Below are positions 1 to 5,263 of a stretch of DNA of 5,263 nt, in pieces. The translations under genes were made by a program, and so were the position numbers. The notes beneath the pieces were generated by a model. It saw only the letters and a program-made list of their open reading frames with translations, was not told the origin of the DNA and ran no database searches. Source of the stretch: Syntrophorhabdus sp. PtaB.Bin184 (GTDB lineage Bacteria > Desulfobacterota > Syntrophorhabdia > Syntrophorhabdales > Syntrophorhabdaceae); contig MVQQ01000194.1 in NCBI GenBank assembly GCA_002067555.1, positions 1 to 5,263 on the forward strand, given 5' to 3'. How positions within the stretch are numbered: the stretch's first letter is position 1; every line of letters starts with the position of its first letter.

Positions 1-897
1 GCGCCGTCTCACTTCCTGGTAGATCCGGCCGACGTACTCGCCGATGACCCCCAGGGCGAAGATCTGTATGCCTATAAAGAAGAAAAGCACGCCGAAAAGG
101 GTGAAGGTCCCCTCCCCCTCAGGGCCTATGAGGAGCCGCCGCGCCATGAGGAAGATGGCGAAGGCAAGGCCGAGAAAGGCGATGGCCACACCGAGCATGC
201 TGATGAACTGTATGGGCAGGAGCGAAAAATTCGTCATGAGGTCGAAATTGAGCCTGAAGAGCTTGAAGGGGCTGTACTTGGAGGTCCCTTTCTTCCTTTC
301 CTCGTGACCGACCTCGATCTCCGTTATCTTCTTGGCAAAGGTGTTGGCAAGCGCCGGGATGAAGCTGGACGATTCGGGACACATGTTCATGTAGTCGACG
401 ATGTTGCGCCGGTAGGCCCTCAGCATGCACCCGTAGTCCCTGAGGCGGACACCAACAAGCTTTGCTGTGATCCTGTTGACTATGTAGGAGGGAAGCTTGC
501 GGAACAATGAATCCTTTCTCTGCTTCCTGTATGTGGCGACGACTTCGTAGCCTTCTTCCGCCTTGGCCACGAGCCTCGGGATCTCCTCGGGTGGGTTCTG
601 CAGGTCGGCGTCGATGGTCACCACGATCTCGCCCCGGGCGAAATCGAAACCCGCGAAAAGGGCCATGTGCTGCCCGTAATTCCTGTTGAACTCTATGACC
701 TTGATGCGTCCATCCTCGTGATGGAAGGCCTCGAGGATCTCCTCCGTCCGGTCAGTGCTCCCGTCATTGATATAGATGATCTCGTAAGGCCTGTGCATTC
801 CCGTCAGGGAGTCGCGGAGCCGCTCATTCAGTTCCGGAAGCGATTCCTCTTCGTTCAGAACGGGGACAAGCACGGACACATGGGGCTTCTCATCCAT
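1..897 (-). CDS. arnC: ArnC-like undecaprenyl-phosphate glycosyltransferase (GT2), 3' end outside window
   Basis: Family-2 glycosyltransferase that loads a sugar from a nucleotide donor onto undecaprenyl phosphate at the inner face of the inner membrane. In Enterobacteria ArnC transfers 4-deoxy-4-formamido-L-arabinose from UDP. The 299 visible codons are open to the window edge; ArnC is about 320 aa, so only some 20 C-terminal residues are missing. The GT-A domain shows VPVLNEEESLPEL near residues 11-23, NDGSTD at 44-49, NRNYGQH at 71-77, the DAD metal-binding motif at 96-98 followed by LQNPPEEIP, and DYGCMLRAYRR from 154. Two C-terminal membrane segments lie at about 233-255 and 265-288, followed by GEYVGRIYQEVR. 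The DAD region and the DYGCMLRAYRR block closely resemble E. coli ArnC as I remember it. The ATG at 897 has GAGG just upstream and overlaps the end of the ArnT-like gene by 8 bases, suggesting translational coupling. Other GT2 members (GtrB- or DPM1-like) load glucose or mannose, so the exact sugar is inferred from similarity and the ArnT neighbour. Confidence 0.85.
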   Translation of the reverse strand, partial: MDEKPHVSVLVPVLNEEESLPELNERLRDSLTGMHRPYEIIYINDGSTDRTEEILEAFHHEDGRIKVIEFNRNYGQHMALFAGFDFARGEIVVTIDADLQNPPEEIPRLVAKAEEGYEVVATYRKQRKDSLFRKLPSYIVNRITAKLVGVRLRDYGCMLRAYRRNIVDYMNMCPESSSFIPALANTFAKKITEIEVGHEERKKGTSKYSPFKLFRLNFDLMTNFSLLPIQFISMLGVAIAFLGLAFAIFLMARRLLIGPEGEGTFTLFGVLFFFIGIQIFALGVIGEYVGRIYQEVRRR

Positions 898-2443
898 TTT
901 TCCTCACATAGAAGATATAGTGCTCCTTCTCGTACTTCACCCTTTTTACAGGCACGAAGGACTTCTCCAGAGTCTCCCTCAGATGCATTGTGGGTTTCTC
1001 TTCGACAATGAGTAGTATATCACTTTCGTCTTCTTTTATCTCCTTAATATCGCTCAGGGCTTTGACGGGTTTCCCCACGTAGAATATGATGCCGGCGGAG
1101 TTGAAGCCATAGGTGTATATCCTCTTCATTCTTCCGTCGTCGCCGAGGGCGTCCGTGATGAGGGTCAGGGACTTCGACGTCCTGTCGACGAGGGGCATGT
1201 AATAGGCGCCGTAGAAGAAACCCGAGAAAACAAGGAAGAAAAGGAAGAAAGCCAGGGCGAAATGCCTGTTCCTCTTGAAAAGCATCACGAGAAAACCACA
1301 GGCAGCCAGAAAGAGAACGGCAAGATAGACATACAGGGACACCGGCCCGTCCCTGAAGACAGCCACATCCTCCTCGGGCAGCACGTACATGGCGACAACG
1401 GCACCGACGGGTATGAGGGCAAGGAGCACCGCCAGTAGCTTGAGGATGGTGTTTGTCCAGCCCCTCTCCACGAGGCCGTCCCAGGCGTCCCTGATGTAGA
1501 GCCCGGTGAGAAGTGCAAGTGCCGGATAGGCGGAGAGAAGATAGATCGCCCTTTTGCTCTGGGACAGCTCGAAGAAGAGGAAGATGAGCACGAACCAGAG
1601 GAGGGGAAGAACATAGCGCCGCTTCCAGGCCCCGAAAAGGGCAAAGGGAAGGAAGAGGCTCCAGGGCATGAAATTGAAGAAGAGTTTATGAAAGTAATAC
1701 CAGGGTGACTCCAGGTGATCGAAGGCGTTCGTGTAACGCGTCACATTCTGATGGAGGATGAACTCCCTGATGTAGCTCTCGCCGGCGGCAAGGAACCACA
1801 CGGAGGCGATGGCGGCGGCGAGAACACAGCCAAGCGCGAGGGGAAGTATGTACCGGCGGAGACTCTTCCTGAAAACGAGATAGACGAACATGACCCCGGC
1901 GGGTATGACAAGCCCCGCCGGTCCCTTCGTGAGGATGGCAAAGGCGCCGGGGATGAAGGAAAGGGCAAAACTAAGACGTTTGCCCTTCTCCAGCGAGACA
2001 AAGGCCAGGTAAATGGCAAGACCGATGAAAAAGGCGAAACTCATATCCATCACAGATTCCCTGGCATTCGAGAGGAACTGGTAATTGGTCGCGAGGACAA
2101 GCCCCGAGAAGAAACCCGCCCGTTCGTCGCCAAGTCTGCACCCCAGGAGAAAGGTCATCACAACGGTAAGGAGCGCGGCCAGTGCGGAGGGCGCCCGGGA
2201 GGCGAATTCATCGACCGATCCCGATACCTTTGCCGCGGCGATGATCATCCACGAATAGAATGGCGGCTTCTCCAGGTACGGGATACCGTTGAGATAGGGT
2301 CTGATATAGTCCCCCCTGTCCATCATCTCCCGTGCCATGATGGCCTGCCGCGGTTCATCGGGGTCCCACAGGGAGGTGGTCCCGAGATTGAAAAAAAAGA
2401 GGATGCCCGCGAGAACGATAAGCGCTGTAAGTCGTATTTTCAT
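890..2443 (-). CDS. arnT: ArnT-like lipid-linked sugar transferase (GT83/PMT superfamily), inner membrane
   Basis: Integral-membrane glycosyltransferase of 517 aa that takes a sugar from a polyprenyl-phosphate carrier and transfers it on the periplasmic side. ArnT proper moves 4-amino-4-deoxy-L-arabinose onto lipid A phosphates and lowers affinity for polymyxin and cationic peptides. About a dozen hydrophobic segments precede a soluble tail of roughly 100 residues (419-517). The first periplasmic loop carries WDPDEPR (26-32, Asp29/Glu30) and YLEKPP (56-61, Glu58/Lys59); Asp133 lies in VMDMSF. The spacing of Asp29, Glu58 and Asp133 fits the functional acidic residues I recall from the Cupriavidus ArnT structure. 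LTKGP (171-175) and HQN..RY...FDH..SPWYY (231-250) are also family-typical. E. coli ArnT is about 550 aa. The ATG at 2443 is followed directly by a hydrophobic first helix; the ribosome site (GAAAG) is weak. The gene is first in the leftward unit and overlaps the ArnC-like gene. An alternative is a glycosyltransferase of the same superfamily acting on O-antigen or another glycan. Confidence 0.8.
   Translation of the reverse strand: MKIRLTALIVLAGILFFFNLGTTSLWDPDEPRQAIMAREMMDRGDYIRPYLNGIPYLEKPPFYSWMIIAAAKVSGSVDEFASRAPSALAALLTVVMTFLLGCRLGDERAGFFSGLVLATNYQFLSNARESVMDMSFAFFIGLAIYLAFVSLEKGKRLSFALSFIPGAFAILTKGPAGLVIPAGVMFVYLVFRKSLRRYILPLALGCVLAAAIASVWFLAAGESYIREFILHQNVTRYTNAFDHLESPWYYFHKLFFNFMPWSLFLPFALFGAWKRRYVLPLLWFVLIFLFFELSQSKRAIYLLSAYPALALLTGLYIRDAWDGLVERGWTNTILKLLAVLLALIPVGAVVAMYVLPEEDVAVFRDGPVSLYVYLAVLFLAACGFLVMLFKRNRHFALAFFLFFLVFSGFFYGAYYMPLVDRTSKSLTLITDALGDDGRMKRIYTYGFNSAGIIFYVGKPVKALSDIKEIKEDESDILLIVEEKPTMHLRETLEKSFVPVKRVKYEKEHYIFYVRKNG
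901..905 (-). promoter_or_regulatory. Shine-Dalgarno of the ArnC-like gene
   Basis: On the minus strand the bases just before the ATG at 897 read GAGGA, then AAA. This purine-rich site lies inside the last codons of the ArnT-like gene. It supports the ATG at 897 as the start, giving an 8-base gene overlap. The spacing is short. Confidence 0.6.
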
Positions 2444-2489
2444 TATCTTTCGCTTCGAAACGCTACAACCACGTCAAAATACAGGAAGT

Positions 2490-2518
2490 TTTATATGCCA
2501 ATACGGGACATTTTTCAA
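2490..2518 (-). promoter_or_regulatory. Candidate sigma70 promoter for the arnT-arnC-like unit
   Basis: On the minus strand TTGAAA (2518-2513) is followed by a 17-base spacer and TATAAA (2495-2490), each one mismatch from consensus. Transcription would start near 2483 and give a leader of about 40 bases before the ATG at 2443. The leader contains an imperfect palindrome around TTCGAA (2451-2462) just upstream of the ribosome site. No PmrA- or PhoP-type box was recognised. Confidence 0.6.
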
Positions 2519-2594
2519 TATTTCTTTGCCTCCAAGGATCCTCATTTGCGATAGAGGCAATCATTTCGGGGTGTTCCCGTCCTTTCCCTCCCGT

Positions 2595-2622
2595 TCGACA
2601 CCGGCCAGCACCAATATATAAC
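2595..2622 (+). promoter_or_regulatory. Candidate promoter P1 for the DUF3313 gene
   Basis: TCGACA (2595-2600), a 16-base spacer and TATAAC (2617-2622) each differ from the sigma70 consensus at one position. If used, the leader to the ATG at 2801 would be about 170 bases. It competes with a second candidate 38 bases downstream, and sequence alone does not choose between them. Confidence 0.35.
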
Positions 2623-2631
2623 AGGCAGGGC

Positions 2632-2660
2632 TGGAAAACAGCTTATGCTTCATGTACAAT
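2632..2660 (+). promoter_or_regulatory. Candidate promoter P2 for the DUF3313 gene
   Basis: TGGAAA (2632-2637, four of six matches), a 17-base spacer and TACAAT (2655-2660, five of six matches). It would give a leader of about 130 bases. It has a better spacer than the upstream candidate but a weaker -35 box. Confidence 0.35.
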
Positions 2661-2788
2661 GGGAGTATCTCGGTTCAGACACAACGGGAGGGCGGCCCCG
2701 CCGGTCGCAGGGTATCGGGTATCGCGAGGCACGAAGGGAAGAGCGTCCGGCTCATGCGAGGCAGCCCGGCTGGCATTTACGATAATCT

Positions 2789-2794
2789 AAGGAG
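2789..2794 (+). promoter_or_regulatory. Strong Shine-Dalgarno of the DUF3313 gene
   Basis: AAGGAG followed by a 6-base A-rich spacer places the ATG at 2801 at an ideal distance. This fixes the start and implies efficient translation. Confidence 0.85.
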
Positions 2795-2800
2795 AAAAAC

Positions 2801-3472
2801 ATGAAAAGAGCAGCAGCCATCGCATTTGTACTGGTACTGGGATTTGCCCTCACGGTGTCCGCGGCACCGGGAGCGGACAAAAAGTATTCCGGCTTCCTCG
2901 AAGGCTATTATCAGAACCTGCAGCCCGGCCCCGAGGGGGGAGTGAAGGAACGCTGGCTGAAACCGGGGGTGGATTTCGGCAAATACAAGAAGATCATGCT
3001 CGACAGTGCTGTCTTCTTTTTCAGTGACGAGTCCGCGTACAAAGGGATCGATCCCCAGGATATGAAGGATCTGGCCGACGGCCTCAACAAGGCGGTGGTG
3101 GAGGCCGCTAAGGACAAATCCATCTTCGTGTCGGAACCTGGCCCCGATGTCGTGCGGATACGTTTTGCCATAACCGGGCTCAAGCAGAACAAGCCCGGTG
3201 TCAGCGCGATCACGTCGGTCATCCCCGTCGGTCTCGCGATAAGCCTGGTGAAGAAGGGGGCTAGTGGCTCATGGTCCGGATCGGGCGCGACGAGCATGGA
3301 GGTCATGGTCCTCGATACTACAACAAATGATGTCGTTGCCGTCGCGGTGGACGACAGGACCGCTGGCTTTACAGACAGGTTCAGCAAATGGGGCTCGGCG
3401 GATGAGGCATTCAAGTTCTGGGCGGAAAGGCTGAGGAAGTTCGTGGAAGATGTCGAGGCCGCCAGCAAGTAG
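2801..3472 (+). CDS. Secreted DUF3313 family protein
   Basis: A 223-aa protein of unknown function. The N-terminus is a typical Sec signal peptide: Lys-Arg at 2-3, a hydrophobic core at about 6-19, and VSA/SAA cleavage sites near residues 21-22. The mature part would be a periplasmic protein of about 200 aa. The stretch YSGFLEGYYQNLQPGPEGG (29-47), then a Trp-Leu-x-Pro-Gly segment and FGKYKKIMLDSAVFFF, matches the pattern I know from DUF3313, a proteobacterial family of small envelope proteins usually annotated as lipoproteins. A hydrophobic segment around SVIPVGLAISLV and a later MEVMVLDTTTNDVVAV strand-like segment also fit. Unlike many relatives there is no lipobox cysteine, and no Cys is present anywhere in the protein, so a lipoprotein anchor is not supported. 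It stands alone, with its own leader and ribosome site upstream and a hairpin downstream. Its divergence from the arnT/arnC-like pair hints at an envelope role, but no function can be assigned. Confidence 0.8.
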   Translation: MKRAAAIAFVLVLGFALTVSAAPGADKKYSGFLEGYYQNLQPGPEGGVKERWLKPGVDFGKYKKIMLDSAVFFFSDESAYKGIDPQDMKDLADGLNKAVVEAAKDKSIFVSEPGPDVVRIRFAITGLKQNKPGVSAITSVIPVGLAISLVKKGASGSWSGSGATSMEVMVLDTTTNDVVAVAVDDRTAGFTDRFSKWGSADEAFKFWAERLRKFVEDVEAASK

Positions 3473-3525
3473 GCGCACATCGACGGAATGACCGCGCCGT
3501 GACCCTGTCCGGCACCCCCGCTCCC

Positions 3526-3552
3526 CGGGGGACCGACACCTGCGGTCCCCTG
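3526..3552 (+). terminator. GC-rich hairpin after the DUF3313 gene, no T-tract
   Basis: GGGGACCG (3528-3535) pairs perfectly with CGGTCCCC (3543-3550) around the loop ACACCTG; one G-U and one C-G pair extend the stem to 10 bp (3526-3552). It lies about 55 bases after the stop codon. No run of T follows, so it is not a classical intrinsic terminator; it may stabilise the 3' end or assist Rho-dependent termination. An overlapping alternative stem CCCCCG/CGGGGG (3515-3531) would exclude it. Confidence 0.45.
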
Positions 3553-3584
3553 TCTGGAAGCAGGCCGATATGTCCGGGTGATAT

Positions 3585-3613
3585 TTGACATTTTCAGGTA
3601 TTTTTTATACCAT
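3585..3613 (+). promoter_or_regulatory. Candidate promoter for the DUF465-ilvB unit
   Basis: A perfect TTGACA (3585-3590) is followed, after 17 bases, by TACCAT (3608-3613), four of six matches to the -10 consensus; TATACC at 15-base spacing is the alternative. The local sequence is AT-rich in a GC-rich surrounding. An inverted repeat GGTAT-TTTTT-ATACC (3597-3611) overlaps the -10 region and could be an operator, but it is only 5 bp. Transcription would begin near 3620, about 10 bases before the DUF465 start codon. Confidence 0.5.
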
Positions 3614-3629
3614 ATCGTTCACTATCCCT

Positions 3630-3839
3630 ATGGACACCGTCGAAAGTAATGAGGAAATATACAGGCAATACAAGGGGTGGCATGCAACCATGGACCGGCG
3701 TATCCAGATGCTCCTGAAAAAATCCTATCTTACCGAGGCGGAGGAGAGGGAAATGAAGGTTTTGAAGAAGAAGAAGCTCTATTACAAGGATCTCATGGAG
3801 AGTCTCGCCAACTCGCTGCAGCGAAAGGAGAAACATTGA
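3630..3839 (+). CDS. DUF465 (YdcH-like) small coiled-coil protein
   Basis: A 69-aa, highly charged, helical protein. The pattern is one helix (about 8-31, EEIYRQYKGWHATMDRRIQ), a SYLT turn at 32-35, then EAEEREMKVLKKKKLYYKDLMESL. This is the helix-turn-helix hairpin of the DUF465/YdcH family, whose members are about 70 aa and have no firmly established role that I know of. The ATG at 3630 was chosen because it gives the family length. A longer reading from TTG at 3585 adds a hydrophobic extension (GIFYTISFTIP) unlike the family and would start within the proposed -35 box. No Shine-Dalgarno precedes 3630. A later in-frame ATG at 3690 has AAGGGG upstream at a usable distance but would lose the first helix. 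The stop codon overlaps the ilvB TTG start by 4 bases, so the two genes are probably cotranscribed and translationally coupled. Confidence 0.75.
   Translation: MDTVESNEEIYRQYKGWHATMDRRIQMLLKKSYLTEAEEREMKVLKKKKLYYKDLMESLANSLQRKEKH
3826..3830 (+). promoter_or_regulatory. Shine-Dalgarno deciding the TTG start of ilvB
   Basis: AGGAG lies 5 bases before TTG at 3836, inside the last codons of the DUF465 gene. There is no in-frame ATG close by; the first is codon 90, beyond essential sequence. The protein from TTG begins with KRTGAQIFVESLK, the usual acetolactate synthase N-terminus. Confidence 0.8.
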
Positions 3840-5263
3840 AGAGAACGGGCGCACAGATCTTCGTCGAATCCCTGAAGGCGGAAGGGATCGACACGATATT
3901 CTGCTATCCGGGAGGGGCTACGCTCAACATCACAGATGCCCTGACAGACATAAGCCAGATCAATCAGGTCGTCGTCCGCCATGAGCAGGCCGCCGTCCAC
4001 GCAGCCGACGGGTACGCGCGGGCATCGGGCAGGGTGGGTGTCGCCCTCGTGACGAGCGGGCCCGGCGCCACGAACACGGTGACGGGTATAGCCACGGCAT
4101 ACATGGATTCGATCCCCCTCGTCGTCTTCTCCTGCCAGGTCAACACGATGCTCATCGGCAACGACGCCTTTCAGGAGGCCGACATCGTGGGTATCACCCG
4201 GCCCTGCACGAAGCACAGCTACCTCGTCAGGGACGTGAAAGACCTCGCCCGTATCATCAAGGAGGCCTTCCATATCGCGGCGTCGGGAAGACCGGGACCC
4301 GTTCTCGTCGACATTCCCAAGGATGTGTCCTCGGCGGTCGGCGATTTCAAGTATCCCGAGAAGGCGGTCATCCGCAGCTATCAGCCCACCTACGTGGGCC
4401 ACACGGGACAGATAAAGAAGGCGATGCGCCTTATCCTCCACTCGAAAAGACCCGTCCTCTATACCGGCGGAGGCGTCATCCTGTCCAATGCCTCTCAGGA
4501 ACTGACCCGGTTCGCCGAAGCGCTGTCCATACCGGTCACGAACACCCTCATGGGCCTCGGCGGCATCCCGGGGAACCATCCGCTCTTTCTCGGCATGCTC
4601 GGCATGCACGGGACCTACGCGGCAAACATGGCCATCACCGAATCGGACCTTATCATCGCCATGGGAGCACGGTTCGACGACAGGGCCACGGGCAAGACGG
4701 ATGAATTCGCGCCTCATGCCAGGATCATACACATCGACATCGATCCAACATCGATAAGCAAGAACATAAAGGTCGACATACCCATAGTGGGCGACACGCG
4801 CAACGTCCTCACGCAGATGCTGAAGATAGTCGAAGAGGAAAGAGAGGTCTACCGGCAGTATCACAGGAACATCTCCGACTGGATTGACAAGATAGGGAAG
4901 TGGAAAAAGGATTACCCCCTCACCTATCAAAAGAACAACACGTTGAAGCCCCAGTACGTTATCGAAAGGGTCTTCGAACTGACGAAGGGCAAGGCCATCA
5001 TCACCACCGAGGTGGGGCAGAACCAGATGTGGGCAGCCCAGTTCTTCAGGTTCCTCAAGCCCCGCACATGCCTCACATCGGGTGGCCTCGGCACGATGGG
5101 CTACGGGTTCCCCGCGGCCATAGGCGCCCAGGTGGCCTTTCCGAAATCCCTCGTCGTCGATATCGCCGGAGACGGCAGTATCCAGATGAACATACAGGAA
5201 CTGGCGACGGCCGTCCAGTACAACCTGCCCGTCAAGGTCGTCATCCTCAACAACGGCTTCCTC
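3836..5263 (+). CDS. ilvB: Acetolactate synthase large (catalytic) subunit, 3' end outside window
   Basis: ThDP-dependent enzyme that condenses two pyruvates to 2-acetolactate, or pyruvate with 2-ketobutyrate to acetohydroxybutyrate: the first common step of valine, leucine and isoleucine synthesis, in the cytoplasm. The 476 visible codons are open to the edge; the family is about 560-570 aa, so roughly 90 residues are missing. The ThDP-activating glutamate is Glu50 in RHEQAA. SGPGATNT (74-81), the FAD/effector region NDAFQEADIVGITRPCTKH (from 109) and the family-diagnostic GARFDDRATGK (from 277) follow. EVGQNQMWAAQFF opens the ThDP-binding domain, and the diphosphate/metal motif runs from AGDGS (Gly445-Asp-Gly) to NN (472-473), 25 residues later. 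FDDR and ITRPCTKH separate it from glyoxylate carboligase and sulfoacetaldehyde acetyltransferase. The start is TTG with a good AGGAG, overlapping the DUF465 stop. A typically conserved GQVP-like motif reads CQVN here (Cys100, Asn103). Biosynthetic AHAS needs a small regulatory subunit, ilvN, expected just downstream. Confidence 0.95.
   Translation, partial: MKRTGAQIFVESLKAEGIDTIFCYPGGATLNITDALTDISQINQVVVRHEQAAVHAADGYARASGRVGVALVTSGPGATNTVTGIATAYMDSIPLVVFSCQVNTMLIGNDAFQEADIVGITRPCTKHSYLVRDVKDLARIIKEAFHIAASGRPGPVLVDIPKDVSSAVGDFKYPEKAVIRSYQPTYVGHTGQIKKAMRLILHSKRPVLYTGGGVILSNASQELTRFAEALSIPVTNTLMGLGGIPGNHPLFLGMLGMHGTYAANMAITESDLIIAMGARFDDRATGKTDEFAPHARIIHIDIDPTSISKNIKVDIPIVGDTRNVLTQMLKIVEEEREVYRQYHRNISDWIDKIGKWKKDYPLTYQKNNTLKPQYVIERVFELTKGKAIITTEVGQNQMWAAQFFRFLKPRTCLTSGGLGTMGYGFPAAIGAQVAFPKSLVVDIAGDGSIQMNIQELATAVQYNLPVKVVILNNGFL

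Larger units (their letters stand above)
2444..2800. other. Divergent intergenic region, 357 bases
   Basis: This stretch separates the leftward arnT/arnC-like unit from the rightward DUF3313 gene. No convincing gene or RNA is seen in it. The half next to arnT (2444-2540) is AT-richer and holds the leftward promoter. The right half (2660-2790) is GC-rich and probably untranslated leader of the DUF3313 gene. It contains a tandem 7-base repeat GGTATCG (2711-2717, 2718-2724) and short self-complementary GC stretches (GGCGGCCCCGCC, CAGCCCGGCTG). No known riboswitch or T-box motif was recognised. Confidence 0.6.

Noticed and set aside
2444..2540. PmrA or PhoP box controlling the arnT-like gene
   Set aside because: No CTTAAG-type direct repeat or GTTTA-type repeat was found near the promoter, so enterobacterial-style control is not supported.
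1715..2554. Open frame of 279 codons on the plus strand
   Set aside because: It is antisense to the ArnT-like gene. Its translation is highly charged and low in hydrophobics with no recognisable family, and its end overlaps the leftward promoter.
2701..2730. Tandem GGTATCG as a repeat array or phage/integration site
   Set aside because: There are only two 7-base copies with no further units, no flanking repeats and no integrase or tRNA nearby.
2911..3591. Open frame of 226 codons on the minus strand opposite the DUF3313 gene
   Set aside because: Its translation is Ser/Thr/Pro-rich with no domain, and it has no convincing start. The plus-strand gene has a signal peptide and an ideal ribosome site.
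3597..3611. GGTAT-T5-ATACC as an intrinsic terminator or a defined operator
   Set aside because: The stem is only 5 bp and AT-rich, and the T-run forms its loop rather than following it. An operator role is possible but too short to call.
3473..3629. T-box or ilv attenuator leader before the DUF465-ilvB unit
   Set aside because: No T-box consensus (AGGGTGG...), no Ile/Val/Leu-rich leader peptide and no terminator with a T-tract between promoter and start. The only strong hairpins lie upstream of the likely promoter.
3782..4930. Long open frame of 382 codons on the minus strand
   Set aside because: It lies opposite ilvB, which has clear enzyme motifs. The minus-strand translation is rich in Arg, Asp, Gly and His without any domain, as expected for an antisense shadow of a GC-rich gene.

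Overview
This 5.3 kb window looks like ordinary chromosomal DNA from a Gram-negative bacterium of moderately high GC. It probably belongs to the Desulfobacterota (old Deltaproteobacteria), for example the Syntrophorhabdus/Syntrophobacter/Geobacter side. That placement is an inference from three things: an ArnT/ArnC-type envelope glycosyltransferase pair, a periplasmic DUF3313 protein, and a DUF465 mini-gene placed directly before a large acetolactate synthase subunit. Coding density is high. There is no sign of mobile elements, CRISPR, tRNA or rRNA.

Left part (1-2443, minus strand). Two genes read leftwards and overlap by 8 bases: an ArnT-like integral-membrane glycosyltransferase of 517 aa, then an ArnC-like polyprenyl-phosphate glycosyltransferase that runs off the left edge. 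In the known pathway ArnC loads a modified aminoarabinose onto undecaprenyl phosphate, and ArnT moves the sugar to lipid A in the periplasm. The pair therefore looks like the carrier-loading and final-transfer steps of an envelope modification route. The sugar cannot be proven from these two genes alone. A good sigma70-type promoter (TTGAAA, 17 bp, TATAAA) sits just upstream of the ArnT-like gene.

Middle (2444-3472). A 357-base divergent intergenic region carries the leftward promoter and two candidate rightward promoters. It is followed by a secreted DUF3313 protein with a strong Shine-Dalgarno sequence and a Sec signal peptide that lacks the lipobox cysteine. A strong GC-rich hairpin without a T-tract follows this gene.

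Right part (3585-5263, plus strand). A perfect TTGACA -35 box precedes a short-leader DUF465 gene of 69 aa. The stop of that gene overlaps by 4 bases the TTG start of ilvB, the catalytic subunit of acetolactate synthase, which runs off the right edge. The layout suggests transcription and translation of ilvB coupled to the DUF465 gene, probably with ilvN and ilvC further right.

I found no convincing new multi-gene system. The points most worth a second look are the DUF465-ilvB coupling, the apparently leader-poor DUF465 start, the Cys/Asn substitutions in a normally GQVP-like motif of IlvB, and the two mutually exclusive hairpins after the DUF3313 gene.
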